Shown here piece after piece: positions 43,169-52,400 of a stretch of DNA of 64,000 nucleotides. Source of the DNA: RGIG1828 sp045586905 (lineage in GTDB: Bacteria; Bacillota; Clostridia; UMGS1810); contig JAZNBF010000107.1 of the NCBI GenBank assembly GCA_045586905.1, forward strand, positions 15,975-79,974, read 5' to 3'. The number at the start of each line of letters is the position of its first letter. Within the stretch, counting starts at the first letter, position 1. A model generated the notes under the pieces. The model was given only the letters and a program-made list of their open reading frames with translations. It had not been told where the DNA came from and did no database searches. A program made the position numbers and the translations under genes.

Positions 43169-44800
43169 ATGAAAAAATTTAGTAAATCAGTTATTGCTGT
43201 AATCTGTGTTGCACTTTTTTGCACTGCTTTTGCAGGATGCGGAGGCAATCAATCTGACCGTGTTCAGACAGATGGCAAAAGCTTTACTTTCTGGACACCG
43301 CTTGATAGTGTGTCTTCAGCTACAATGTCAAGCTATTCAGAGATGCTTTTCTATCAGGAGATGGAAAAAGCAACAGGGGTAAAAATTGATTTTATTCACC
43401 CCGTGCAAGGTTCAACAGGGCATGAAGCTTTCGTTGTTATGGTTGCAGGTGGTGAACTTCCCGATATGATTGAGTTCAACTGGTTGGCATACACCGGCGG
43501 TCCTCAGGCTGCTATTGATGATGGAGTTATAGTGGCTCTCAATGACTATATCGAAGAATATGCTCCGAATTTCTATAACTATATGGAAGGCGAAGAAGGT
43601 AAAAAACGCGGTTATTCTACCTATCTTACAGGCACAACCGATGATGGAACTTACTATGGCTTCAACGTTTTGAACCTTGGTGCTACCGAAGGTTTTGCGG
43701 GTCTTTATTGCAGATCTGACCTTCTTGAAAAATGGGACATGGAAGTGCCTCAGACAATTGATGACTGGACAGCATATTTTGCAAAAGCAAAAGAAGCAGG
43801 TTTTGACAGAGCCCTCACGGGTGACAACGGTTTGCTTTCCTTCAGATATCCCGACAATCATTCGTTCAATGTAGCATACGATGTAGGCACAGCGTTTTAT
43901 CTCGAAGGCGACGAGGTTGTATTTGCTCCCTTCCAGAAAGGCTACAAGGAATATATTGCGCAAATGGCCGAGTGGTATAAAGCAGGTTACATCGATCCCG
44001 GCATAATAACCAATGACTCTGTTAAGATTGAAAGCAATCTCGTACAAGGCAACTCTGTTGCCGGTGCAGGAAGTATCGGTGCTAGTCTTGGCACAGTTGA
44101 TGCTGCTCTTAAGAATGTAAATCCCGAATACGGCCTTGTTGCATGCCCATATCCTGTTCTTAAAAAAGGTGATGTTACCAGATTCCAGGGTGTTATGCCT
44201 GATGCAACAACATGGGCCATAGGCATAACAAGAGAGTGTGGCAACTATGAAGCAGCAGTTTCGTGGTGCGACTGGATATATAGTGAAGAAGGCATAGCTG
44301 CCATGCTCTTTGGCAAAGAAGGTGACACCTACACCGTAGAAGAGATTGATGGTGAAAAGCACTATGTCTACACCGATAAGGTTCTCGACTATGAGGCTTC
44401 AGGCTTTTCCTCTCTCAGAAATGCTATGTTCCACTACGGACTCCCCTCCGGTCATCCCGGATACAATCAGCATGACGATTATCTTGCCAACTACTATCAG
44501 CAACAAAATCAGAAAGATGCTCTGAAGATATGGAATCCAAACCCCGAAGAAGCAGTAAAACACTCTCTTCCCACTTTGACATACACCGTTGAAGAACAGT
44601 CTGAAATTACAGATATAATCGAGCTTATCGAAGCACCTTTAGATGTTTTCCTTTATGACATCATAATGGGCAAAAAATCTATCGACGAATATGAAAAAGG
44701 TATGGAGAGCTTTGCAGAGCAAGGCTACAACAGATACCTTGAAATCAATCAAACAGCATACAATCGCCTCCTTTCAAAAAAAGAAAAAATTGCGGGATAA
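43169..44800 (+). CDS. Extracellular solute-binding lipoprotein, LplA/AlgQ type
   Basis: A 543-residue ABC-importer binding lipoprotein. The signal peptide ends in lipobox TAFAGCGG. The body matches large family 1 binding proteins of the LplA/AlgQ type: FTFWTPLDS, VVMVAGGELPDMIEFNW, GLYCRSDLLEKWDMEVPQT in the middle, and a calcium-loop-like acidic stretch. Such proteins bind oligosaccharides, including alginate and unsaturated uronate fragments. No LplB/LplC-type permease genes follow, so it must use permeases encoded elsewhere. GGAGG lies 8 bases before the chosen ATG. It follows the phosphoesterase gene and is predicted to share its promoter. Confidence 0.88.
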   Translation: MKKFSKSVIAVICVALFCTAFAGCGGNQSDRVQTDGKSFTFWTPLDSVSSATMSSYSEMLFYQEMEKATGVKIDFIHPVQGSTGHEAFVVMVAGGELPDMIEFNWLAYTGGPQAAIDDGVIVALNDYIEEYAPNFYNYMEGEEGKKRGYSTYLTGTTDDGTYYGFNVLNLGATEGFAGLYCRSDLLEKWDMEVPQTIDDWTAYFAKAKEAGFDRALTGDNGLLSFRYPDNHSFNVAYDVGTAFYLEGDEVVFAPFQKGYKEYIAQMAEWYKAGYIDPGIITNDSVKIESNLVQGNSVAGAGSIGASLGTVDAALKNVNPEYGLVACPYPVLKKGDVTRFQGVMPDATTWAIGITRECGNYEAAVSWCDWIYSEEGIAAMLFGKEGDTYTVEEIDGEKHYVYTDKVLDYEASGFSSLRNAMFHYGLPSGHPGYNQHDDYLANYYQQQNQKDALKIWNPNPEEAVKHSLPTLTYTVEEQSEITDIIELIEAPLDVFLYDIIMGKKSIDEYEKGMESFAEQGYNRYLEINQTAYNRLLSKKEKIAG

Positions 44801-44811
44801 AATTTCCCTGA

Positions 44812-44849
44812 AAAAAAAGGCTGGGTCATTGGGAGAAAGCTCTTTTTTT
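44812..44849 (+). terminator. Weak terminator after the solute-binding protein gene
   Basis: An imperfect stem (AAAAAAAGGCT with AGCTCTTTTTTT) ending in a T-run. Between it and the next operator (to 44994) I see nothing recognisable. Confidence 0.45.
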
Positions 44850-44994
44850 GTCCTTGAAAATTTTGAACACAACATATAGCAATTTAAGATATTAAATCAT
44901 AAGTCGTTTTTTCGCCGGTTTCTATCAAAAGCAGAGTGATATCGGGCGTTGCGCATAAAGTGTCGGAACTTTTCTGAGAAAATCGCAATGGCAA

Positions 44995-45053
44995 ATAAGG
45001 TTATATTTTAACAAAATAAGGATATATGAAAAAACTCTGTTTTGTAGTAATAT
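44995..45053 (+). promoter_or_regulatory. AraC-type operator and promoter before rhaA (site 3)
   Basis: The cleanest copy: ATAAGGTTATAT (from 44995) and ATAAGGATATAT (from 45016), 21 bp apart, with TTTTAACAAA between. The -10 box TAATAT is at 45048-45053, 32 bases after the second half-site starts. The rhaA start codon is 29 bases beyond the -10 box. Confidence 0.8.
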
Positions 45054-45082
45054 GGTATTGTATGATAGAAAGGGTGTTTGAT

Positions 45083-46315
45083 ATGGACAGATACGACAGC
45101 GCAAAACAAAAATACAAAGCCTTAGGTGTAGACACCGACAAGGCTATTGAAAAGATAAAAACCATACCTGTTTCAATTCATTGCTGGCAAGGTGATGATG
45201 TTGAAGGTTTTGGCAGCAAGGAGGCTTTGTCAGGTGGCATACAAACCACCGGCAACTACCCCGGCAAAGCCACAAATGTATATGAGCTTATGGCTGATAT
45301 TGATAAAGCTTTTTCTCTTCTCCCGGGCAAGAAAAAATTAAATATTCACTCAAGCTACGCCATAATTGATGATGGCTCTGACCGTGATTCATTACGACCC
45401 GAACATTTTAAAGCCTGGGTTAATTTTGCAAAAGAAAGACAAATAGGGCTTGATTTCAATCCCACATTTTTCTCACATCCTAAAGTAAAAGATAATCTTA
45501 CTCTTTCTTCGCCCGACGAAGAAGTGCGTAGCTTTTGGGTTCGTCACGGTCAGTGCTGCATCAGAATTGCAGAATACTTTGCAAAAGAAACAGGGGAGCC
45601 TTGTGTACTAAACTTCTGGATTCCCGACGGTTATAAGGAAATCCCTGCCGATCGCCTTTCTCCCCGAATGCGTTTCAAAAAGTCACTTGACGAAATTTTG
45701 TCTGTTCCCTACGACAAAAGTCTTGTGTATGTAACTTTGGAGTCAAAGGTTTTCGGTATAGGTCTTGAAGCATACACAGTCGGCTCGTCAGAGTTCTGCC
45801 TTAGCTATTCCGACCACAAAGGTATTACACCTCTCATGGACAATGGTCACTATCATCCCACAGAACAGGTTTCCGATAAGATTTCATCTCTTTTGATTTT
45901 CAACGAAAAGATAGCTCTTCACATAACCAGAGCAATGCGCTGGGACAGCGACCATGTAGTACTGTTCGATGATGAAACAAGAGAAATTGCCAAAGAAATC
46001 GTAAGAAACGATGCTTTAGATAAAGTTTTTATAGCGACCGATTATTTCGACGCATCAATAAATCGCATCAGTGCATGGGTAACCGGTGTGCGAAATGTTC
46101 ACAAAGCTCTTCTTTATGCCTTGCTTGAACCTTGTGACAAATTCAAACAGCTTCAGCATGATGGTCGGTCGACCGAGCTTATGGTTCGTCAGGAAGAACT
46201 TAAGTGTGCTCCATTTGGTGATGTGTGGGAAGAATATCTCAGACAGTCCGGCATCCCTTCCGATTATTTCCCCGACATCGAGCTTTACGAAAAAGATGTT
46301 TTGTCAAAAAGATAA
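45083..46315 (+). CDS. rhaA: L-rhamnose isomerase
   Basis: Converts L-rhamnose to L-rhamnulose in the cytoplasm. The 410-residue TIM-barrel product has the family start IPVSIHCWQGDDV (about 28-40), GGIQTTGNYPGKA (about 51-63), LNIHSSYAI, IGLDFNPTFFSHP, NFWIPDGYKE, the metal-binding glutamate in VTLESKVFG, MDNGHYHPTE and HVVLFDDE. Length is normal (about 410-420). The frame is open upstream, but the ATG at 45083 matches the family N-terminus and follows GAAAGGGTG. It is the first gene after operator site 3; rhaM follows. No rhamnulokinase or aldolase gene is in the window. Confidence 0.95.
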   Translation: MDRYDSAKQKYKALGVDTDKAIEKIKTIPVSIHCWQGDDVEGFGSKEALSGGIQTTGNYPGKATNVYELMADIDKAFSLLPGKKKLNIHSSYAIIDDGSDRDSLRPEHFKAWVNFAKERQIGLDFNPTFFSHPKVKDNLTLSSPDEEVRSFWVRHGQCCIRIAEYFAKETGEPCVLNFWIPDGYKEIPADRLSPRMRFKKSLDEILSVPYDKSLVYVTLESKVFGIGLEAYTVGSSEFCLSYSDHKGITPLMDNGHYHPTEQVSDKISSLLIFNEKIALHITRAMRWDSDHVVLFDDETREIAKEIVRNDALDKVFIATDYFDASINRISAWVTGVRNVHKALLYALLEPCDKFKQLQHDGRSTELMVRQEELKCAPFGDVWEEYLRQSGIPSDYFPDIELYEKDVLSKR

Positions 46316-46356
46316 GATCACAAAACTTCTACAATTGAGTGAAAGGAGTTTTAACA

Positions 46357-46668
46357 ATGAAAAAAGCCTTTAAGATGAAACTCTATGCCGGCATGGCAAA
46401 AGAATATGAAAAAAGACACAATGAATTGTGGCCCGAAATGAAAGAGATGATCCACGAATACGGTGGCAGAAATTACTCTATCTTTTTAGATGAGGACACA
46501 AACATTTTATATGGATACATAGAGATAGATTCCGAAGAAAAGTGGGCAGAATCTGCAAACACCGCCATTTGCAGAAAATGGTGGGATTTTATGTCAGATA
46601 TCATGGAAACCAATGCCGATAACAGCCCGGTCAGCGAAGACCTTAAGCTTGTATTTCATTTGGAATAA
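46357..46668 (+). CDS. rhaM: L-rhamnose mutarotase
   Basis: A 103-residue RhaM/YiiL-family protein that interconverts the alpha and beta anomers of L-rhamnose. It has the family pattern FKMKLYAGMAKEYEKRHNELWPEM (split, about 5-28), where the His of the YxxRH segment is catalytic, and NYSIFLDEDTNILYGYIE and KWWDFMSDIM in the C-terminal half. The ATG is preceded by AAAGGAG; the longer frame begins inside that ribosome-binding site. It is 41 bases after rhaA and completes the first two steps of rhamnose use. Confidence 0.95.
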   Translation: MKKAFKMKLYAGMAKEYEKRHNELWPEMKEMIHEYGGRNYSIFLDEDTNILYGYIEIDSEEKWAESANTAICRKWWDFMSDIMETNADNSPVSEDLKLVFHLE

Positions 46669-46693
46669 TATTACTGTATACAAAAAACACGAA

Positions 46694-46715
46694 ACTGTGT
46701 TACAGTAAACTTGAT
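46694..46715 (+). promoter_or_regulatory. Palindrome and -10 box before the surface-protein operon
   Basis: ACTGTGTTACAGT (46694-46706) is a perfect 5-3-5 palindrome just before TATAAT (46710-46715). There is no -35 box. A further TTACTGT at 46671-46677 mirrors the ACAGTAA at 46702-46708. It looks like a dimeric regulator's site, probably different from the AraC-type operators. The start codon is 80 bases beyond. Confidence 0.5.
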
Positions 46716-46794
46716 AGATTATAATTTGGTTAAGTTTTGATTGGCTATTTCCCCAAAAACCAACAATCCTTTTTACCGCAAAGGAGGAACAAAA

Positions 46795-49422
46795 ATGAAA
46801 AACAAATTTTTCAAACTAATCTCTGCGTTGATTTCACTGGTGATTTTAGTTTCACAGGTGTCTGGCACTCTTGTTTTTGCCGACGCTTCATATGAAACAA
46901 CTGACTATGCTCTTCAAAGCGAATATGAAACTGCAACATCATATCTTGATATGTTGGGACTTTCCAGCAAATATCCCGAATCGCTTCCTGTCACAAGGGG
47001 CTATGCAGTAAATGCTATTGTTACTGCATTGGGCCTTGAGAATGTAGCAAAGAACGGAAATGCTAATTATTCTGACTACGAAAAAATGGCAGAGGTTGCA
47101 CATAACCTTGGCATTCTTTCAGGCTCCACTCCTGTCGAATGGGCGCTTGATGCAAATGTCACACCTAGTCAGCTTTGCAAAATGTTTGTTGTTGCTCTTG
47201 GCTATGGCAATATCATAGCAGGCGAAAACGCATTTCCCATACAGTATGTAAATCAGGCTACAAAGCTTGGCATCACACAGCATTTTTCCAACACCAACGC
47301 ATCAACCGTCAGCTACGAAGAATTTGTAGTTATGATGTATTATGCTATGAATGCCGTTGTACTTAAAACCGTTGGTATAACAGGAAATGATACAATCTAT
47401 TCTCAAAATGAAAACTACACTCTTGAAGATGTATACCTTGATGCTTTAAAACTCAACAAAGAAACAGGTATAGTTGAAGCCGATTATTACACTTCAGCAA
47501 CTCCTTCCGATAACAAGTGTCAGCCTTCTCAGATTGTAATAGGCGGCGTAGATTACAACTGCGACAGCGCAAAGTGCAAAGACTTTGTAGGCATGAATGT
47601 GGAGTTTGTCTATGGTCAGGTTTCCGGTTTTAAGGGAAAGACCATAGTTGGCATTCGCCCGCTTGAAACAAATAAATTATATACCTTCAACCGTAATTCC
47701 GAAATTGAATACAGTTCCGGCAAAATATTATATTACGAATCCGACGAAAGACAAAAATCCATCACTCTTTCAGATGGTGTGATAGTTGTATACAACAATC
47801 AGATTTGCACTTCGTATTCTTTCGATGATTTCGACCTTGCCGAATCCTATCTTAAAATTATCGACAACAATGATGATAACAAATATGACATACTCTTTAT
47901 AAGTCAGTCTGAAAGTGCGATTGTAAATAAGGTTATAGATAATAAAATTTATCTGAAAACCGGTACCATCAACTCCAAAAAAATGATTAACCTTTCCGAT
48001 GAAGATGAAGTAAGCTTTATTATCCACGACATCTCAGGCAATATCATCCCGATAACCGAAATAAAAGAAGGCTCTGCTATTTCGGTTGTTGCATCAAAAG
48101 ATTTTTCATATATCGAAGTAATACTTCTTGAAGATAAAAAGGAAGGATTGTTTGAATCCTTCAATGAGTCCCTCGGCATCGTTACCGTAAGTGGCAAAGA
48201 CTACGGACTCAAAATTTCTGCAAGTGATTTTTCACTCGGCAAAACCTATCGCTTTTTTGCAAATGAACACGACGAAATTTTCTACATAGAAACCATTTCC
48301 GATCAGTGTGTCTATATTGTAGACAGAACTTATGTTTCTGAGGGGCTTTCAAGCTATGCCAAACTCAAGGTGTATAGCCCCGACACAGGTCTTACCGTTT
48401 ATGATATAGCTCCAAAATTCACAGTAGACGGAGTTAGTTATGATAACATCAGCTCTGCACCTTCCGCCATAAGAACTCAGACCCTTGCCTATGTCAGAAT
48501 CAACAACGATGACAAGGTAAGAGAAATTGAATATCTTGAAACATACAGCGACAGAGGCATGCGTGCATACTGCGAATATGCAAACGGATTTAATGATATG
48601 TCAAGCACCTACGATCCTGCCACACCTTTCCGCTATGATGAAAGCACTATTTTCTTCTATGTTCCCGTAAGCAACGCCGACGAAGATTTTGGCTTCATCG
48701 TTCCTCTTGTAAACGGTAACGAATATCAGACCGAAGCCTTCAATATCAATCATAGCACAGGTTGTGCAGGTGCAGTTGTTGTAGAACTCGACACCGATGT
48801 AAGAAACAGCACTCAGCTTACTTATCGCTCTGACATTGCAATCATAAAATCAATTTCCCAGATTATCGATGTAGACGAACAACCTGTTTACAAAATCACC
48901 GCATATCACGAGGGTAATGAAGACATCTTTTACAGTGGTCACTATCCTGATGTTTTCTCAGTTTGTGCATCTCTCAGAAAAGGTGACGTTATAAGCTATG
49001 TTGAAAACTACAACGATGAAATAGTACATATGAAAAAGCTTCGCTCCATGAGTGAACTCAGTGAATATTTTGTCGATGGCTACGGCACTACAAACGAACA
49101 GATTTTCGGTCAGGCAGTAGTTTTAAATAAAGACGTTCTTACAAACGAATCCGAATTCCTTGTTCATCAGATGGGCGTAAGCACCACATCTGACTACAAT
49201 AACCTAACCAACCTTCAGATCTGGGCATCCGTTGACAATCCGCATAATGGCTCGGCTGAATTTGCCGAATGGTATGTCTACAACAGAGCTACCGAAGAGG
49301 TGAAACCCGCTTCTGTTGACGACATTATGACCTACGAAAATGTAGGCACAGATGCAACAGAGCTTTTCATACAGGTTACACGTTCAGACATCAGATTCAT
49401 AGTTATCATTGAAGACAGATAA
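46795..49422 (+). CDS. Secreted protein with N-terminal SLH-like domains, unknown function
   Basis: An 875-residue exported protein. The signal peptide (about 1-31) is followed by degenerate SLH-like repeats at the N-terminus (about 30-200: ATSYLDMLGLSSKYPESLPVTRG, AEVAHNLGILSG, VNQATKLGITQHF). The rest is beta-rich with acidic repeats such as EADYYTSATPSDNKC and VDRTYVSEGLSSYAKLKVYS. I recognise no enzyme motif. N-terminal SLH followed by a long beta region is a layout used by S-layer and accessory surface proteins of Clostridia. GGAGG lies 7 bases before the ATG. It heads a four-gene operon (spacings 11, overlap, 15) with two giant SLH proteins and a soluble relative. Confidence 0.75.
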   Translation: MKNKFFKLISALISLVILVSQVSGTLVFADASYETTDYALQSEYETATSYLDMLGLSSKYPESLPVTRGYAVNAIVTALGLENVAKNGNANYSDYEKMAEVAHNLGILSGSTPVEWALDANVTPSQLCKMFVVALGYGNIIAGENAFPIQYVNQATKLGITQHFSNTNASTVSYEEFVVMMYYAMNAVVLKTVGITGNDTIYSQNENYTLEDVYLDALKLNKETGIVEADYYTSATPSDNKCQPSQIVIGGVDYNCDSAKCKDFVGMNVEFVYGQVSGFKGKTIVGIRPLETNKLYTFNRNSEIEYSSGKILYYESDERQKSITLSDGVIVVYNNQICTSYSFDDFDLAESYLKIIDNNDDNKYDILFISQSESAIVNKVIDNKIYLKTGTINSKKMINLSDEDEVSFIIHDISGNIIPITEIKEGSAISVVASKDFSYIEVILLEDKKEGLFESFNESLGIVTVSGKDYGLKISASDFSLGKTYRFFANEHDEIFYIETISDQCVYIVDRTYVSEGLSSYAKLKVYSPDTGLTVYDIAPKFTVDGVSYDNISSAPSAIRTQTLAYVRINNDDKVREIEYLETYSDRGMRAYCEYANGFNDMSSTYDPATPFRYDESTIFFYVPVSNADEDFGFIVPLVNGNEYQTEAFNINHSTGCAGAVVVELDTDVRNSTQLTYRSDIAIIKSISQIIDVDEQPVYKITAYHEGNEDIFYSGHYPDVFSVCASLRKGDVISYVENYNDEIVHMKKLRSMSELSEYFVDGYGTTNEQIFGQAVVLNKDVLTNESEFLVHQMGVSTTSDYNNLTNLQIWASVDNPHNGSAEFAEWYVYNRATEEVKPASVDDIMTYENVGTDATELFIQVTRSDIRFIVIIEDR

Positions 49423-49433
49423 GGAGGATACAT

Positions 49434-52400
49434 ATGACAAAGAGAATTTTAAGCCTGTTACTGTGTCTTTCCTTGTTCGCCTCTTTGCTTCCTATGATTT
49501 CATTTGCAGACAACGCCTATGAATATCCTGTTATAATCACAAGTTGCGACACCTTTATAAGAGCAAATGAGCCCGACACATTATTCCATAAAGCAGATGG
49601 TATAGTTGTTCATAACATAAACAACCACACCGGTAATGACCGTATCTCATTTGTGGAGTTCGATGTTTCCGACTATGCCTATCATGTTGAAAATGCGCGT
49701 AGAGTAACCTTTTCGATTGTATCTTCATGGGATGCTCCCGAAAATCCCGATCCCCTTTACAGATTCGCAGTGTTACCGCTTGAAGGTGCCTATAAGGAAA
49801 TAGACCTTAAAACAATAACCTACAACACTGCAAAGAATGTGAAAGAAGGCGATGTCACTCTCATAAAATACGGTGACGATATGATAGCAAACGGGGAAGT
49901 TACCTTCTATAATGCTACCTATCTCACAAGTATCGACATTGACATCACAGACTATTGCAAATCTCAGACCGATGGTAGACTCGTTCTTATGATAAAGGGT
50001 GTCGGAGGTGCAGGCTATTCCTTCCTTTCCGAGGAACAGTGTGGTGCCATTGTACATCAGCCTCTGATAACCATCGAAGGCGAATTCACCGACACACAAA
50101 ATATACTTTATAATGTCGCAGAAACCGTAAAACAGAGCTTTGACGGCAAAAGCATCACTTCCGATATTATTCTTCCTCTGGAATATGATGGATATAGCAT
50201 TGAGTGGACCAGTCACAATACCGACTATCTTCTTGCCGACGGAACAATAGTTCAGAGACCTTCAGCAAATGAACCCACTGCCCATTGTGAACTGACATAC
50301 ACAGTTACATCACCTATGATGGCAGGCGCATTCGAAGAAAGAACCATCACCATAGATGTTCTCAATGACGTTACCGTACCTTCTGTTGTTACCAAAGATT
50401 CCGATAGGGTAGAATATACCTTTTCCGAATTCAGTGCTTCCTCCGACGGCAGGGCAGTTATGAGACTTCCTCTCTCGGGCTATAGCATTGGCAACCGCAT
50501 CGTTGTTTCACATGGTGATGCAGAGCTTTGTGACTACACCTATGATGGCATTAGGACAGAGCTCGTTTTAGATGTCACAGACTGTGCATCTTCAATAAAT
50601 TCAGAACCTTTTCTAATCACAGGCGATGACTACAATAACGCAAACCCATCACCTGCAACCATTTCACTTGCTAGCGAAAGCGGGGCAGAAGAGATTTTTG
50701 AACTTTGGAACTACGATTTGGGAGATTTAACAAATGTAGTTTCCGACCTTTCTCTTCCTATTAATATAGGCACAAGCAACATCAGCTGGTCTTCATCCAG
50801 AAGAGATGTTCTTGCACCATCAGGCCGTATCGAAAGAGCATATGCTGAAGACAGAACTTCACATCTCACAGCTACAATGAGTGGGGGAGAGGCTGGTTTC
50901 GAAATCGGCTTCAATGTAAATGTTGTCCGCTCCAATACAAGTCTTGAAAACGGAAAATATGTTACATTCAAAGACCCAATGTTTATGAGTGACGAAGCCT
51001 TTTTCGGCAAATGGGATGATATAAACCTCACATGGTCAGTTCCTCCTGTCCTTCGTTATGATGAATATCCCGAACTTTCCGGTGTTGAAGAAGCTGTAAA
51101 ATTAAGAGACTATAATGCTGCCAAAGCTGAAATCATAGCATACTACCGCTCCAAAACCGGTGAATCCATATATAAATATGCTCCCGGAGGCTATAGCATT
51201 TATGCCGAAGCAATGATGGACTATGTTTGTGGCTTCTATGAGCTTGAAGATCTTATGGGGCAGTGCTATGTTGGCGAAGAGTTTGCATGGCATTCCATTG
51301 ACCTCACTCACAAAGGCAGAGCAACCACAGGCACCTATGGGCTTTTTGATGCCGACATGGATGGCTCCAGCCTTGAAATCTATTCAAAAGAACACAATCC
51401 TGAATATGCGGCATATCTTTCAGTAACATCACAGGAAGGTGTTACCTATAAATACCCCGTTGTTGCCGACACCTATATCAGTGCAGACGAAAATGCCGAC
51501 ACTAACTACGGTTCCGAAACCATTCTTTATTGCCGAGAAGAAAGCTATCGAGAAGATTTACCTTTCTGCTCCGAAACCAAAAGACCTTATTTCAGGGTTG
51601 ACCTTCCTCAGCCTTTAAACAATGCAAGGTCAATCACATTCAATTTCTATGGCCGCACAAATGGCGATAAACCAAAAAAAGTATACCTTACCAAAAACAG
51701 CACTCTTGCCACATTCATCGAAGATGACCTCACATGGCATCAGAATGACGGCAACTACACAGAACTCGAACTTTTCAATTTCAAAAAGACAGGTTTCCTT
51801 TTCAAAAGATATATTGATATGGTTGGCACCGAATGGCAGGTTGGTCTCACTTTTGCCGGCTGGTTCTCGCGTTTCAATCAGGTAGAATGGCTCATGGGTT
51901 CCTATCTTTCCACAGGCAATGAAGATTATGCATATCGTGCACTCGAATTTGCCATGGCTCAATATACTCAGCAGCCTGGTTACCGCTATTCACAGGCTCT
52001 TGACTCGGGCTGGCGTATAGAAAGAATTATCCGTTTCATATATTCGGCAATAAACAGTGAGCATATGAACAATGAAGTTTTCACAGCTCTCTTAAAATGG
52101 CTGTATTCTCACTTCGATGGATACAGAGGACAGACAAACTGGAAAGCCGCTGCCAATCAGGTTAACGCCGTTTTGGCAAACCTTGCCCGCATAGGCGGTT
52201 ATTTCCCCGAGTTTGTTAACGAAGAAGACTGGGATTTCACAAAATCCGTTCTCAAAGACTTCTACTCCAAAGAAACAGGAGACCTTTTCAATGCCGACGG
52301 AAGTTATGGCGAAAGCTGTTCAAACTATATCCCCGGCGTACTTGGTGAAATAGCAGGTGTCGTCCGTACAATAAAATCTCGTGATGGTGTAGACCATCCT

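Noticed and set aside
43412..44362. Open frame of 316 codons antisense to the solute-binding protein gene
   Set aside because: Mirror of the coding bias of the real gene; no start signal and no recognisable protein.
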